This document shows, piece by piece, positions 18,541 through 28,607 of a stretch of DNA of 34,349 nt. This stretch comes from Deltaproteobacteria bacterium. Its GTDB lineage: Bacteria > Desulfobacterota > Desulfobulbia > Desulfobulbales > SURF-16. The stretch spans positions 1-34,349 of the forward strand of contig JACQYM010000167.1 in the NCBI GenBank assembly GCA_016208225.1, given 5' to 3'. Position 1 is the stretch's first letter, and the number at the start of each line of letters is the position of its first letter. The notes beneath the pieces were generated by a model that saw only the letters and a list, made by a program, of their open reading frames with translations, did not search any database and had not been told where the DNA came from. The translations under genes and the position numbers were made by a program.

Positions 18541-19884
18541 ATGATCATGTCCCCCTATGCCGCCAGGGTGCAGACCGTTACCGAACTGACCCGCTCCATC
18601 CGCGGGCTGCTGGAAACGGAATTCTCCTTTGTCACGGTAAGCGGAGAGATATCAAATCTCAAGCGCCCCTATTCGGGCCATTGCTATTTTACCTTGAAGG
18701 ACCGGGAAGCCCAGATCAGGGTGGTGCTGTTCAAAGGCCAGCAGCGCTACCTGGAAACCGCCCTGCAGGACGGCCAGCAGGTCATCTGCCGCGGCAGGAT
18801 TTCCGTGTACGAACCGCGGGGCGAGTACCAGATCATTGCCGATTTTGTCGATTTCCACGGTACCGGCGCCCTGCAGATCGCCTTTGACAATCTCAAGAAA
18901 AAACTGACGGACGAGGGCCTTTTTGACAGCCGGCACAAGAAACCCCTGCCCTTTCTGCCCGAAAAAATCTGCCTCGTCACCTCGCCCCGGGGCGCCGCGG
19001 TTTTTGATTTCCTGCGCATTGCCGCTACCCGTTTCCCGGCCGTGCCCATTGCAATCTTTCCGGTCAGGGTGCAGGGGGAAGGGGCGGCCGAGGATATCGC
19101 CCAGGCCATCCGCACCATCAACAACCGGGAGACGGAGGCGGTCATCGTTCTCTGCCGGGGCGGCGGCTCCCTGGAGGATCTCTGGGCCTTTAATGAAGAA
19201 AAAACGGCCTGGGCCATTTATGAATCCCGGCTGCCGGTGGTCTCGGCCGTGGGCCATGAGGTGGATTTCACCATTGCCGACTTTGTGGCGGACCATCGCT
19301 CGCCCACCCCGACCGCCGCGGCCAGGGACGTCCTGCCCGACCGGGCGGCGCTCGCGCGACAGCTGCGCACCAGCACGGGCCGGATCCACAACGCCATGCA
19401 CCGCAAAATCGACATTCTCCACCGGCAGACCCGTTTTGCCCGGCAGCGGCTGGGCGACCCGACGGCCATGGTAACCCATTTCCGCCTCGTTCTTGACAAC
19501 AGCCAGCTTGCCATGGCAGGCGCCGTGGCCGCCGTCTTCCACCGGAAAAGGGAACTGCTGAGCCGGCTGGAAAACAGACTGGCAGGCTTGAATCCGGCGC
19601 AGAAGGTTGCCCAGCGCCGGCAACTGGTCGCCGAACTCGCGGATAAGCTCCAGGTCTTTACCCGCATGCACCTGGAACGCAAGCAGGCGGAGTTTGCCAA
19701 GGGGGCAATGCTGCTTGATGCGGTCAGCCCGCTGGCCGTTCTCCGGCGCGGCTACGGCACCGTCAGCCGGGAGAGCGACGGCCGGGTCATCCGGGCCGCA
19801 GCCGAGGTCAGGCCGGGCGATATGCTGCGCATCAGACTGCACAAAGGCCAATTGCGCAGCACGGTTGCGGAAAGCGATTCATGA
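18541..19884 (+). CDS. xseA: Exodeoxyribonuclease VII large subunit
   Basis: TVTELTRSIRGLLETEFSFVTVSGEISNLKRPYSGHCYFTLKD, TSPRGAAVFDFL, VLCRGGGSLEDLWAFNEE, DHRSPTPTAAA. Confidence 0.96.
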   Translation: MIMSPYAARVQTVTELTRSIRGLLETEFSFVTVSGEISNLKRPYSGHCYFTLKDREAQIRVVLFKGQQRYLETALQDGQQVICRGRISVYEPRGEYQIIADFVDFHGTGALQIAFDNLKKKLTDEGLFDSRHKKPLPFLPEKICLVTSPRGAAVFDFLRIAATRFPAVPIAIFPVRVQGEGAAEDIAQAIRTINNRETEAVIVLCRGGGSLEDLWAFNEEKTAWAIYESRLPVVSAVGHEVDFTIADFVADHRSPTPTAAARDVLPDRAALARQLRTSTGRIHNAMHRKIDILHRQTRFARQRLGDPTAMVTHFRLVLDNSQLAMAGAVAAVFHRKRELLSRLENRLAGLNPAQKVAQRRQLVAELADKLQVFTRMHLERKQAEFAKGAMLLDAVSPLAVLRRGYGTVSRESDGRVIRAAAEVRPGDMLRIRLHKGQLRSTVAESDS

Positions 19885-20004
19885 GACCGAACACCTAATG
19901 GATACAGTGAAAGATTTTATGAAGAAGTATTGCCGCAGGCTCGTCATTCCGGCATGCTTTCAGCCGGAATCCAGCTAACCGATACTCAGGCTGCCCGCTA
20001 TTCT

Positions 20005-20823
20005 TCAAAACAGTTTGCCGTCCCGGCTGTGTTTGGCAATCAAGGCGCGGAACATTTCCACCAGCCCTCTGGCCAGCAGATAAATTGACTCGATGCCCAC
20101 ATTATCGGCGGCTGTCCGGTCAAAAAGGATGTTCAGTTTTGAGGCGAAATTTTCCTCCGCGCCCCAGTAATTGATCAACATCGGCACGTTGGGCAGCGGA
20201 TGGATGAGCAGGGACTGATCGGCGTTTGTCACCCCGGATGCGGCTGTGGCCCCGAACAGATGCAGAATTTCAAACAGCAATTCCCCGTGGGCGTCGGCAA
20301 GCTGCCGCATGCCCTCCTCGCAGCGGTGGCAAAAAAAATTGTTCCACTCCGTGGCCCCCGGCAATTCGCCGAAGGCGACCCATGCACCGGATAACCGGCG
20401 GCCCTTGCCGTGGATGATGTAATGCAGCACCGGCACCTGCACCCATAAATTTTTGTGACACTCCCCTGACATCTCGCCGCTCGCATCGACCCAGAAGTCC
20501 TTGCCCAGACAAGTGACGGCCAGCCTGTTATCACGCCATTGCGTCGCCAGCCGTGTTGATGCCGCGGCAAGATCGATTTTCGCCATCTCCTGCTTGAGAC
20601 GACCCACCGCTTCCCGCTGCTCGTCAACCCGGGGGGCCTGTCTGGCCACGTCTCCGCCCAACGCAAGAATCGTATCCGGGGCAAGATGGGGGCACTCCTC
20701 CAGCCGTTTCTGGCCCTGGATGACGGCCACGGCAAACGCCATGCATGACGGCAGCATGCATTCCCGGCAATTTGTTTTCTGCAGGAGTTTATAAAGTGCA
20801 AGGGGATTCGTGGGGCGAGACAT
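20005..20823 (-). CDS. DUF3786 protein with N-terminal Fe-S type Cys motif
   Basis: NCRECMLPSCMAFAVAVIQGQKRLEECPHL, CFeSP/ASKHA-type 4Fe-4S motif; PMLINYWGAEENFASKLNILFDRTAADNVGIESIYLLARGLVEMF resembles DUF3786. Confidence 0.8.
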   Translation of the reverse strand: MSRPTNPLALYKLLQKTNCRECMLPSCMAFAVAVIQGQKRLEECPHLAPDTILALGGDVARQAPRVDEQREAVGRLKQEMAKIDLAAASTRLATQWRDNRLAVTCLGKDFWVDASGEMSGECHKNLWVQVPVLHYIIHGKGRRLSGAWVAFGELPGATEWNNFFCHRCEEGMRQLADAHGELLFEILHLFGATAASGVTNADQSLLIHPLPNVPMLINYWGAEENFASKLNILFDRTAADNVGIESIYLLARGLVEMFRALIAKHSRDGKLF

Positions 20824-21343
20824 GCTGCAACACCATTTTTTTCAGGAGTTCATGATAGCGGATAAGCAAAGATCACGGCGCTGATCCTGCATTGACTTTA
20901 TTTTCTCTACCTCATCGCGCCGTCTTCCTGCAAGGGATATTCCGGGGCAAACGAGCCCGCCACGGCCCGTTTCACCTTATTTTGTCCTCCGCTTTTTCGC
21001 ACTCATCATTTTCCGAAGATTCTGGTATAGTACGCCGGTTTCAGCAGCGAGAGAATATTGAAATTCCATTGAGTCTCTTGCAAAAGAGGCCGCGATCATT
21101 TCGTCATTCCGGGCAAGCGCAGCGCGACCGGCAAGCCATTGTGCTTTCCAGATTCCCGCTTTCGCGGCAATGACGGCACATTGATTTTCTGTCATTTTGC
21201 CAGCGGCTCTGGTAAAAGGTCTCTTTTTCACCACGGAGCGCCCGGAGATCACAGCGAATATCTTGATTACAGTTCGTCAACTCTGCCGGTTCCGTGGTAA
21301 ATTTCCCGTTGCTGCGGGATCATCAATATTGTACGTGAAACAA

Positions 21344-21868
21344 ATGTCTATCCGCCCTCAAAAACTGCCGCTTTCCTTCCTTATTCTCCTGATTCTGCTT
21401 CTGCCCTCCGCCAGGGCCGCGGCTGACCGGGGCACCGCCCATGCCGCTCCCGCGCCTGCCGGTCCATCCGCCCCGCAGGCGCAAGGCGGAGCTGAGGAAT
21501 ACGAGGCGATGCTGTGGTACCAATGGCGGGCGGAACAGGGGCATGCCGACGCCCAGTTTTATCTGGGTCTCATGCATGCCCTGGGTAAAGGGGTGCCCAG
21601 GGATTATGAAAAGGCGGCCATGTGGTACCGCAAGGCGGCGAAGCAGGGCTATGCCGATGCCCGCTTTGAACTCGGCCGCCTTTATGCGGTGGGGGACGGC
21701 GTGCCGCAGGATCTGGTCCAGGCCTATATCTGGACAAGCCTGGCCGCCGACCAGGGCCACGGCAAGGCCATGGAGATCAGAGAGCTTATTGCCCTGCAAT
21801 TGTCTCCCGCCCAGATGGAAGAGGCGCGGAAATCCCTGCGCAAGCTGCTGCCCGAAAGGCAGGAGTGA
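21344..21868 (+). CDS. Secreted Sel1-repeat protein
   Basis: Signal peptide MSIRPQKLPLSFLILLILLLPSARA; Sel1 units GHADAQFYLGLMHALGKGVPRDYEKAAMWYRKAAKQGYADARFELGRLYAVGDGVPQD. Confidence 0.85.
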   Translation: MSIRPQKLPLSFLILLILLLPSARAAADRGTAHAAPAPAGPSAPQAQGGAEEYEAMLWYQWRAEQGHADAQFYLGLMHALGKGVPRDYEKAAMWYRKAAKQGYADARFELGRLYAVGDGVPQDLVQAYIWTSLAADQGHGKAMEIRELIALQLSPAQMEEARKSLRKLLPERQE

Positions 21869-21883
21869 AACCCCATTGCCGGC

Positions 21884-24184
21884 ATGAATCTTACTGAAGA
21901 ACAGCAGCGGATCGTGGCCCACCGGGGCGGTCATGCCAAGGTGAGCGCCGTGGCCGGTTCCGGCAAGACCACCACCATGGTGGCCCGGGTCAGGTATCTG
22001 CTGACCCAGGGGGTCGCCCCGCAGCAGATGCTGGTGCTCATGTTCAACCGGTCGGCCAGGGAGAGCTTTGCCGCGGCCATGCACGATGTGCTGCGGCCGG
22101 CCGGACTGCCGTTGCCCGAGGTACGCACCTTCCATTCCCTGGGCCAGCGGCTGGTCAACAGCTTCACCAGCCGGGGCGCTCTAGCCGCCTGCACCCTGGT
22201 CACCGATGATTACCGCCAGGAAAAGCTGGCCAAAGGGGCGGTGCGGCAGATCATTGACCAGGACGGCGGCAGCGAGGAGTGGCTTTCCGGGGAAAACATG
22301 GAGGGATTTCTGACCTTCATCGATCTGGTCAAGTCAGACACCATGCCGGCGGCCCAACTCTTTTCCGCCCTGAATCTTGCCGACCGGTTCGCCTATTTCA
22401 TCGAGGCCTTCAAGATCTTTGAAGCGGCGCGGCAGGCCGCCAACCTCCGTTTCTATGCCGACCTCATCCATGAGCCGGTCATGGCCATGCTCGCCCGGCA
22501 GGAACTGGCGGACTGGGTCGGCAACCATGTTGACCATATCATTGTCGACGAGTACCAGGATATCAATGAAGTCCAGCAGCAACTGCTGAAAATCATTGCC
22601 GGCCACCGGGCGCAGGTCATGGTGGTGGGGGATGTGGACCAGTGCATCTATGAATGGCGCGGGGCAAAGCCGGAATACATCACCGAACGGTTCCAGCACG
22701 ATTTCCCGCGGCCCGCGACCTATACCCTCTCCTATACCTTCCGCTACGGTCACCGCCTCTCCCTCGCCGCCAACCACCTGATCAGCCGCAACCGGCAGCG
22801 CGACAGGAAACTGTGTATCTCCTTCCCCGCCAACCCGGACACCATTCTCTGCTGCCTGCCGGAAAAAGAACCCCATCCGCTGCTTGCCATCCTGCGGGAG
22901 ATGGCCGACGAGGGCAGGTCCGCAACAGAGGCGGCGGTGCTGGTCAGGATGTTTGCCATGAGCGTGCCGGTGGAACTGGCCCTGCTCGAGGCCCATATCC
23001 CCTACCGGCTGGTCGGCCACGAGCAGGTTTTCGCCTGCCCGGAGATCAAGGCCCTGACCGGCTATCTGCACCTCTGCCGGGGCAGTCTCGGCGAGCCGCC
23101 CCCTGACCGGCGGCGGGACTTCATCGAGGCCATGCTGACCCATCCCCATCTTGGCGTCAAACGGGAAAAAATCAGCGAACTGGCCGCCGTCATCGCGCGC
23201 CGGCCGGAAAACGCCGCGGAGCTGCTGCTGGCCGCGGTCAGCCCCGACACCCCCTCGTTTCTGCGCAAACGCTTTGAACAGACCGCGGAGACCTGGCATG
23301 ATATCGGCAAATTGCCCGCCTCGGCCCGGGCCGGCCAACTGCTTGACACGATCATCAGGAAAACGAATCTTTTCGACTATTACCGCAACATCTCCTCCCG
23401 CCTCTCCACCGCGGAAAACCGGATCAAAACCTGCCAGGCCTTTGTCCGCTTCGCCGAGCGGCTTGGTCTAGCCGCGGCCCCCTTCCTCGCAAAAATCGAG
23501 ACCCTGCAGCAGCCGGCCGCGGATCCGGCCGAAGACAGCCTGCTCATCACCTCGATTCACCGGGCCAAGGGCCTCGAATGGCCGGTGGTGATCATACCGG
23601 GCCTGAGCGACGGTTCCTTTCCGCTGCTGGCCGATGACCACGACCTCGCCTTTGACAACCTGGAGGATGAACGCCGCCTCTTTTACGTGGCCATGACCCG
23701 GGCCAAGGAAAAGGTCTTTTTCCTCCATCCTCCGGATGAGCGCCTGGCCAGACGGACAAAGGCGGGAAATTCCCGTTACCCGCGGCAGCCGGACGGCGGG
23801 CAAGAGTTCCCGGCCAGCCGCTTTCTCTACGAAGCAAATATCGACGTGAGCAGCCGGCTCGGCGCGGCGATCCGGCAGGGGAACTATGATACCGGCAAAG
23901 CGATTACTGCCCAGGATATCGAGGTGGCCAACCGCTACCTGGCAGCCGTCCATTCCCCGATCGCACCGGTGCAAAAGCCGGCGCCGCCGGCAAGGCAGGC
24001 AGCAGCCGATGCCGGGCTTTCGATCAGCGAACTGGCCGAGGGCATGCTGGTCCAACACCCCACGTTCGGTCCGGGGGTGGTCACCCGGGTTCTGAACCGC
24101 CGCCGGGGCATGGTGCAGGTGTTGTTTGACCTGCACGGCGAAAAAACCCTGGTCACCGAACTCGCCCGGCTGCAGCCGCAGTAA
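21884..24184 (+). CDS. UvrD/Rep-family ATP-dependent DNA helicase
   Basis: Walker A SAVAGSGKTTTM, IIVDEYQDINEVQQQLL, VVGDVDQCIYEWRGA, TSIHRAKGLEWPVVIIPGL, VAMTRAKEKVF; PcrA-like C-terminal HPTFGPGVVTRV. Confidence 0.95.
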   Translation: MNLTEEQQRIVAHRGGHAKVSAVAGSGKTTTMVARVRYLLTQGVAPQQMLVLMFNRSARESFAAAMHDVLRPAGLPLPEVRTFHSLGQRLVNSFTSRGALAACTLVTDDYRQEKLAKGAVRQIIDQDGGSEEWLSGENMEGFLTFIDLVKSDTMPAAQLFSALNLADRFAYFIEAFKIFEAARQAANLRFYADLIHEPVMAMLARQELADWVGNHVDHIIVDEYQDINEVQQQLLKIIAGHRAQVMVVGDVDQCIYEWRGAKPEYITERFQHDFPRPATYTLSYTFRYGHRLSLAANHLISRNRQRDRKLCISFPANPDTILCCLPEKEPHPLLAILREMADEGRSATEAAVLVRMFAMSVPVELALLEAHIPYRLVGHEQVFACPEIKALTGYLHLCRGSLGEPPPDRRRDFIEAMLTHPHLGVKREKISELAAVIARRPENAAELLLAAVSPDTPSFLRKRFEQTAETWHDIGKLPASARAGQLLDTIIRKTNLFDYYRNISSRLSTAENRIKTCQAFVRFAERLGLAAAPFLAKIETLQQPAADPAEDSLLITSIHRAKGLEWPVVIIPGLSDGSFPLLADDHDLAFDNLEDERRLFYVAMTRAKEKVFFLHPPDERLARRTKAGNSRYPRQPDGGQEFPASRFLYEANIDVSSRLGAAIRQGNYDTGKAITAQDIEVANRYLAAVHSPIAPVQKPAPPARQAAADAGLSISELAEGMLVQHPTFGPGVVTRVLNRRRGMVQVLFDLHGEKTLVTELARLQPQ

Positions 24185-24196
24185 TAGGGATAAATA

Positions 24197-25261
24197 ATGG
24201 GCTTTTTACGAACGATTTTAGCGATTACCGTGGTATTTGCGCATTCCCCCTGGCATGGCGCTTTTGTTTTTGTCGGCGGAAGAAATGCCGTTCAGTTGTT
24301 TTATATAATTTCCGGTTTTTTGATTTCTTATGTTATCAAAACAAATACAACCTACAGAGACCCTTGGAAATTCTACCTGAATAGAGCGCTCCGAATTTAC
24401 CCGATTTATTATGTGGTTGCCCTCCTCTCCCTTCTCGCTGTTCCGATATGGAACCATAAACTTATTGATATCTATCGTAATGTTCCAGCCACTGCGGACG
24501 TTTTGCTTATATTTTCCAATCTCTTTCTCTTTGGACAGGATTGGGTAATGTTTTCCGGGGTCAGAAACAGTCATCTTGTATTCACCCCCGATTTCCTCCA
24601 ATCTGATTTCCTGCTTTTCAAAGGACTGCTTGTTCGACAAGCATGGACCCTCGGCGTCGAGCTTACTTTTTACGCTCTCGCGCCTTTTATCTTGCGCAAC
24701 AACAGAATAGTCATTTTGCTTATTATTCTCTCCCTCTCGATACGGGGATTCCTGTTCAGCATAGGGTTGGGCATGAGTGATCCGTGGACATACAGATTTT
24801 TCCCGGCGGAATTATCATTTTTCCTGTTCGGAGCTCTCGCCCACCAATATTTGCTGCCGATGTGGGAACGATTTATATTGTCAACCGGTCTTGAATGGAT
24901 ACCGAGGGCAGGAACCTATCTACTTATCTGTCTTTGTCTGTTTTATTTTTTGATTCCGGCGAAAGAAATCTTTAAAATATCACTGCTGTTCTCTCTGTTT
25001 TTAACATTTCTCCCGCTGACTTTTCTTTATCAGAACACATCGAAAAGCGACAAGGCCGTTGGTGAATTAAGTTACCCGATTTATATTGGACATCTGTTTG
25101 TTATTATGGTTGTTGGTAAGCTCATAGGACATCACATCTTACCGACCCCTTTTATGGTCGCAATGGGGAATGTATTTTTTTCAATAATTTTTGCGCATTA
25201 TTTAAATAAATATATAAGCAGTCGAATCGAGTACCTCCGGGTAAAGGTAAAATCTCTTTAG
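24197..25261 (+). CDS. Acyltransferase family 3 membrane protein
   Basis: FLRTILAITVVFAHS...AVQLFYIISGFLISYVI...FYLNRALRIYPIYYVV; multiple TM helices. Confidence 0.9.
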   Translation: MGFLRTILAITVVFAHSPWHGAFVFVGGRNAVQLFYIISGFLISYVIKTNTTYRDPWKFYLNRALRIYPIYYVVALLSLLAVPIWNHKLIDIYRNVPATADVLLIFSNLFLFGQDWVMFSGVRNSHLVFTPDFLQSDFLLFKGLLVRQAWTLGVELTFYALAPFILRNNRIVILLIILSLSIRGFLFSIGLGMSDPWTYRFFPAELSFFLFGALAHQYLLPMWERFILSTGLEWIPRAGTYLLICLCLFYFLIPAKEIFKISLLFSLFLTFLPLTFLYQNTSKSDKAVGELSYPIYIGHLFVIMVVGKLIGHHILPTPFMVAMGNVFFSIIFAHYLNKYISSRIEYLRVKVKSL

Positions 25262-25288
25262 CCGGAGAAAGAGGATGCAAATGAGACA

Positions 25289-26155
25289 ATGACCATTCAA
25301 CAATTTCTTGCGATCGTGTGCTGCCTTTGCTTCCTGTCCGGTTGCGAAAATACCGACGTTATAACCGCCACGGATGCGGGATTTGATGCTGTAAAGGCAT
25401 TAACGCTCTCTGATCAGGATGTGCAGGAGATCGCAATACAATCAGCGCAATATTCAGATGAACAGCATACCCTGGCCCCCCCTGACAGCAAATATGCCCA
25501 ACGCCTGAATGGGTTGGTGGGACAGAAATTTCAGGATGGCAATCTGCAGTTCAATTATGCTGTTTACGTCTCCCCGGAGGTCAATGCCTTTGCCATGGCG
25601 AACGGCACCATCAGAGTATACAGCGGTCTGATGGATATGCTGGATGATGGGGAGCTGCGTTTTGTGATCGGCCATGAAATGGGGCATGTGATCAAAAAAC
25701 ATATCCGTAAGAAAATACAGCTCGCCTATGCCGCCAGTGCTGTCAGGAAAGGGGTCGCTTCGCAGAACAACGCGGCAGGGGATATAGCCCGGTCACTCTT
25801 TGGCGGGCTGGCGGAGACCTTGATGAACGCCCAATTCTCACAGCTCGAGGAAAAAGAGGCTGACGACTATGGATTGGCGTTCCTGCAAAGGGAAAAATTT
25901 GCACCAGAGGATGCGGTGTCCGCCTTAAAGAAGATTGCCAAGCTGGCCCGGGGACATTCTTTTTTGTCGAGTCACCCGGACCCGGACAAAAGGGCTGCAA
26001 GGTTACAGGCCCAACTTGAAGGCAGGTCCCTGTCCATCGAGCAGAACAAACAGGACATCATCGCCAGGTTCAGGGCATTTATTGCGGAACTGTTGTCCTC
26101 CCTCTATAGCCAGCTGCACAGGCTGCTTACCACGGCAAACGGATTCAGCAGATAA
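25289..26155 (+). CDS. M48-family metallopeptidase lipoprotein
   Basis: Lipobox LSGC; HEMGH zinc motif and EKEADDYG. Confidence 0.92.
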   Translation: MTIQQFLAIVCCLCFLSGCENTDVITATDAGFDAVKALTLSDQDVQEIAIQSAQYSDEQHTLAPPDSKYAQRLNGLVGQKFQDGNLQFNYAVYVSPEVNAFAMANGTIRVYSGLMDMLDDGELRFVIGHEMGHVIKKHIRKKIQLAYAASAVRKGVASQNNAAGDIARSLFGGLAETLMNAQFSQLEEKEADDYGLAFLQREKFAPEDAVSALKKIAKLARGHSFLSSHPDPDKRAARLQAQLEGRSLSIEQNKQDIIARFRAFIAELLSSLYSQLHRLLTTANGFSR

Positions 26156-26185
26156 GCCATGGCGGGAATAAAAACCGGAAAAGAG

Positions 26186-27094
26186 ATGAGCATTATCGAG
26201 GCCCGACACGTCGTCAAGCGGTTCGGCCAGTTCACCGCCGTGGATGATGTGAGTTTTGCGGTGGAACGGGGCGAATTCTTTGCCCTGCTCGGTCCGAACG
26301 GGGCGGGCAAGACATCGACCATCCGCATGATCTACGGGTTTTCGCCTTTGACCGCCGGCCGGATGGAGATCTTCGGCCTGGACATCGGCAGCGAATGGCG
26401 AAAAATACGCTCGCGGCTGGGGGTTTGTCAGCAGGAGAACACCCTGGATCCCGACCTGACCGTGGCGCAGAATCTTTTCATCTACTCCCGTTATTTCGAA
26501 ATGGACAAGGCCGTCGCCCGCCGGCGCGCCGAGGAGCTGTTGGAGTTCTTTGCCCTGACCGGCAAACGCGGCGCCAAGGTCATGGAGCTCTCCGGCGGGC
26601 TGGCAAAACGGCTGCAGCTGGCCCGGGCGCTCATGGCCGAACCTGAACTGCTCATTCTGGACGAGCCCACCACCGGGCTGGACCCGCAGTCACGGCACCA
26701 GGTGTGGGACCGGCTCTTCGAACTCAAGAAACGCGGCCTGTCCATGGTGCTGACGACCCATTACATGGACGAGGCCGAGAATCTGTGCGACCGGCTGTTG
26801 ATCATGGATCACGGCAGGATCATCGCCGAGGGGAGGCCGCAGGACCTGATCATCGCGCATGCGGCCGAGAGCGTCATCGAGATCGACGGTCCGAGCGCGG
26901 AACTCCGGAATTATGTCAAGCAACACGCAGTGGAGCACGATGACCTGGGAGAGCGGCTCATCATCTACGCCGAGCCGCGCGGGGAACTGGAGAGCCAGGT
27001 CCGCGAGAAGTTCTGCGTGGAGTCCTGCCGTTTCCGCGCCGGCAACCTCGAGGATGTGTTTCTGCGCCTGACCGGCAGGGGGCTGCGCGAATGA
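26186..27094 (+). CDS. ABC transporter ATP-binding protein (NodI-like)
   Basis: Walker A GPNGAGKT, signature LSGGLAKRLQLARAL, Walker B LLILDEPTTGLDP; start could also be 26159. Confidence 0.93.
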   Translation: MSIIEARHVVKRFGQFTAVDDVSFAVERGEFFALLGPNGAGKTSTIRMIYGFSPLTAGRMEIFGLDIGSEWRKIRSRLGVCQQENTLDPDLTVAQNLFIYSRYFEMDKAVARRRAEELLEFFALTGKRGAKVMELSGGLAKRLQLARALMAEPELLILDEPTTGLDPQSRHQVWDRLFELKKRGLSMVLTTHYMDEAENLCDRLLIMDHGRIIAEGRPQDLIIAHAAESVIEIDGPSAELRNYVKQHAVEHDDLGERLIIYAEPRGELESQVREKFCVESCRFRAGNLEDVFLRLTGRGLRE

Positions 27095-27882
27095 GCCGCG
27101 TCCATCTCACCGACATCTCCCTGCGCTTCCGTCACATCTGGTTCCGGAACCTGATCACCTACCATCGTATCTGGAAGGTCAATTTCCTGGTGCCGCTGCT
27201 CGAACCGGCGTTTTACATCCTGGCATTCGGGCTGGGCTTCTCCGGCCTGGTCGGCCGGGTGAGCTATGCCGGCATGCAGCTGGAGTATACCAGATTCATG
27301 GCCCCGGCCCTGGTGGCCACGGCCTGCATGTGGAACTCATTCTTCGAGACGACCTACACCTCCTTCGTGCGCATGTATTACCAGAAAACCTTTGACGGCA
27401 TTCTGGCCACGCCGGTGAGCGTCGAGGAGATCATCATCGCCGAGATCGTCTGGGCCGCCTCCAAGGCCATGGCTGCCGTGGCCGTGATGCTCGCCGTGCT
27501 CATTCCCATCGGCTACGCCAATTTCCCCGGCGCGCTGCTGTGCATCCCGCTGGCATTCATGGGAGGACTGGCCTTTGCCTCCATCGGCATGTTCTTTACC
27601 GGCATCGTCCCGACCATCGACATGTTCAACCTGCCGATCTTCCTGTTCATCACGCCCATGTTTCTCTTTTCCGGTACGTTTTTTCCCGTTTCGGGCATTC
27701 CGGATTGGGCCGGGATCTGCTCCCTCGCCTTCCCGCTCTATCACATGGTGGAGCTCACCCGCTTCCTGTGCATCGGCGCCATCGAGTCCCAGCCGGCCTT
27801 CAACCTGGCCTATCTGCTGCTCTTCACCATGATATTCGGGTACCTGGCGCTGGGGGCCATGAAGCGGCGGCTGATCAAATAG
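27091..27882 (+). CDS. ABC-2 type transporter permease (NodJ-like)
   Basis: Six-TM-type hydrophobic pattern, overlaps the ATPase stop by 4 bp; FSGTFFPVSGIPDWAGICSLAFPLYHMVELTR. Confidence 0.9.
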   Translation: MSRVHLTDISLRFRHIWFRNLITYHRIWKVNFLVPLLEPAFYILAFGLGFSGLVGRVSYAGMQLEYTRFMAPALVATACMWNSFFETTYTSFVRMYYQKTFDGILATPVSVEEIIIAEIVWAASKAMAAVAVMLAVLIPIGYANFPGALLCIPLAFMGGLAFASIGMFFTGIVPTIDMFNLPIFLFITPMFLFSGTFFPVSGIPDWAGICSLAFPLYHMVELTRFLCIGAIESQPAFNLAYLLLFTMIFGYLALGAMKRRLIK

Positions 27883-28000
27883 CAGCAGGCCAGGCAAGTG
27901 CACAGCCATCCCATCGCACCTCCCGGTCATGCGGGAACGTCCGCCCTCACAAACAAAAACCGCTTGAGTTGTACCCTGCTAACTAATATCATCTGAAAAG

Positions 28001-28030
28001 TTGACAATCCTATCCTGAATAGAGTAATTA
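28001..28030 (+). promoter_or_regulatory. Possible sigma70-like promoter upstream of DUF485/symporter genes
   Basis: TTGACA, 18-bp spacer, TAATTA; weak -10. Confidence 0.3.
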
Positions 28031-28250
28031 AGCCAACTGTGCGCAGATTTACCTAAGCCATTGCATAGAAATAACATGACCGTATGCATGGCCAAAACGG
28101 CACAGGGAGCCGGAACGAAATAGTATCGAGACACGTTATTTTGGGACAGTTCCTGAGCATTCCTGCTGCCCAGCAAAATCAATTTACGTCGCATTACGCG
28201 GCGGTGCTATTAACCCAGGTGGTTTCCACCGGCAACCTAAGGAGAAATCA

Positions 28251-28556
28251 ATGGCAAAAGATGTCCGGAGTGTTCTCGAATCAAAAGAGTTCAAGGCCCT
28301 GGTGGCCAAACGGGCCAGGGTCTCGACCGTGCTGATGATCATGCTTTTCCTGCTGTATTACGGTTTTATCCTGCTGATCGGTTTCAATAAACCTTTTCTG
28401 GCGCAGAAGATCGGTGAAAGCACCACGCTGGGCATCCCCATGGCTGTGGCTGTCATCATCCTCGCCTGGGTGCTGACCCTTGTCTATGTCGTCTGGGCCA
28501 ACGCCATCTTTGACCCTGAGGTCGAAAGGCTGCGCGGGCAGCTGTTCGGCAAATAA
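28251..28556 (+). CDS. DUF485 small membrane protein
   Basis: VLESKEFKALVAKRARVSTVLMIMLFLLYYGFILLIGF; directly upstream of the ActP-like symporter, as usual for this family. Confidence 0.9.
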   Translation: MAKDVRSVLESKEFKALVAKRARVSTVLMIMLFLLYYGFILLIGFNKPFLAQKIGESTTLGIPMAVAVIILAWVLTLVYVVWANAIFDPEVERLRGQLFGK

Positions 28557-28607
28557 CCCCGTCTTGATATCTTGATTATCAAAACAACCTGATAAATATG
28601 CAAAACA

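Noticed and set aside
18652-19851. 399-aa minus-strand ORF
   Set aside because: Fully antisense to confidently assigned xseA; no recognisable domain.
22334-23338. 334-aa minus-strand ORF
   Set aside because: Antisense to the UvrD-like helicase; no family features.
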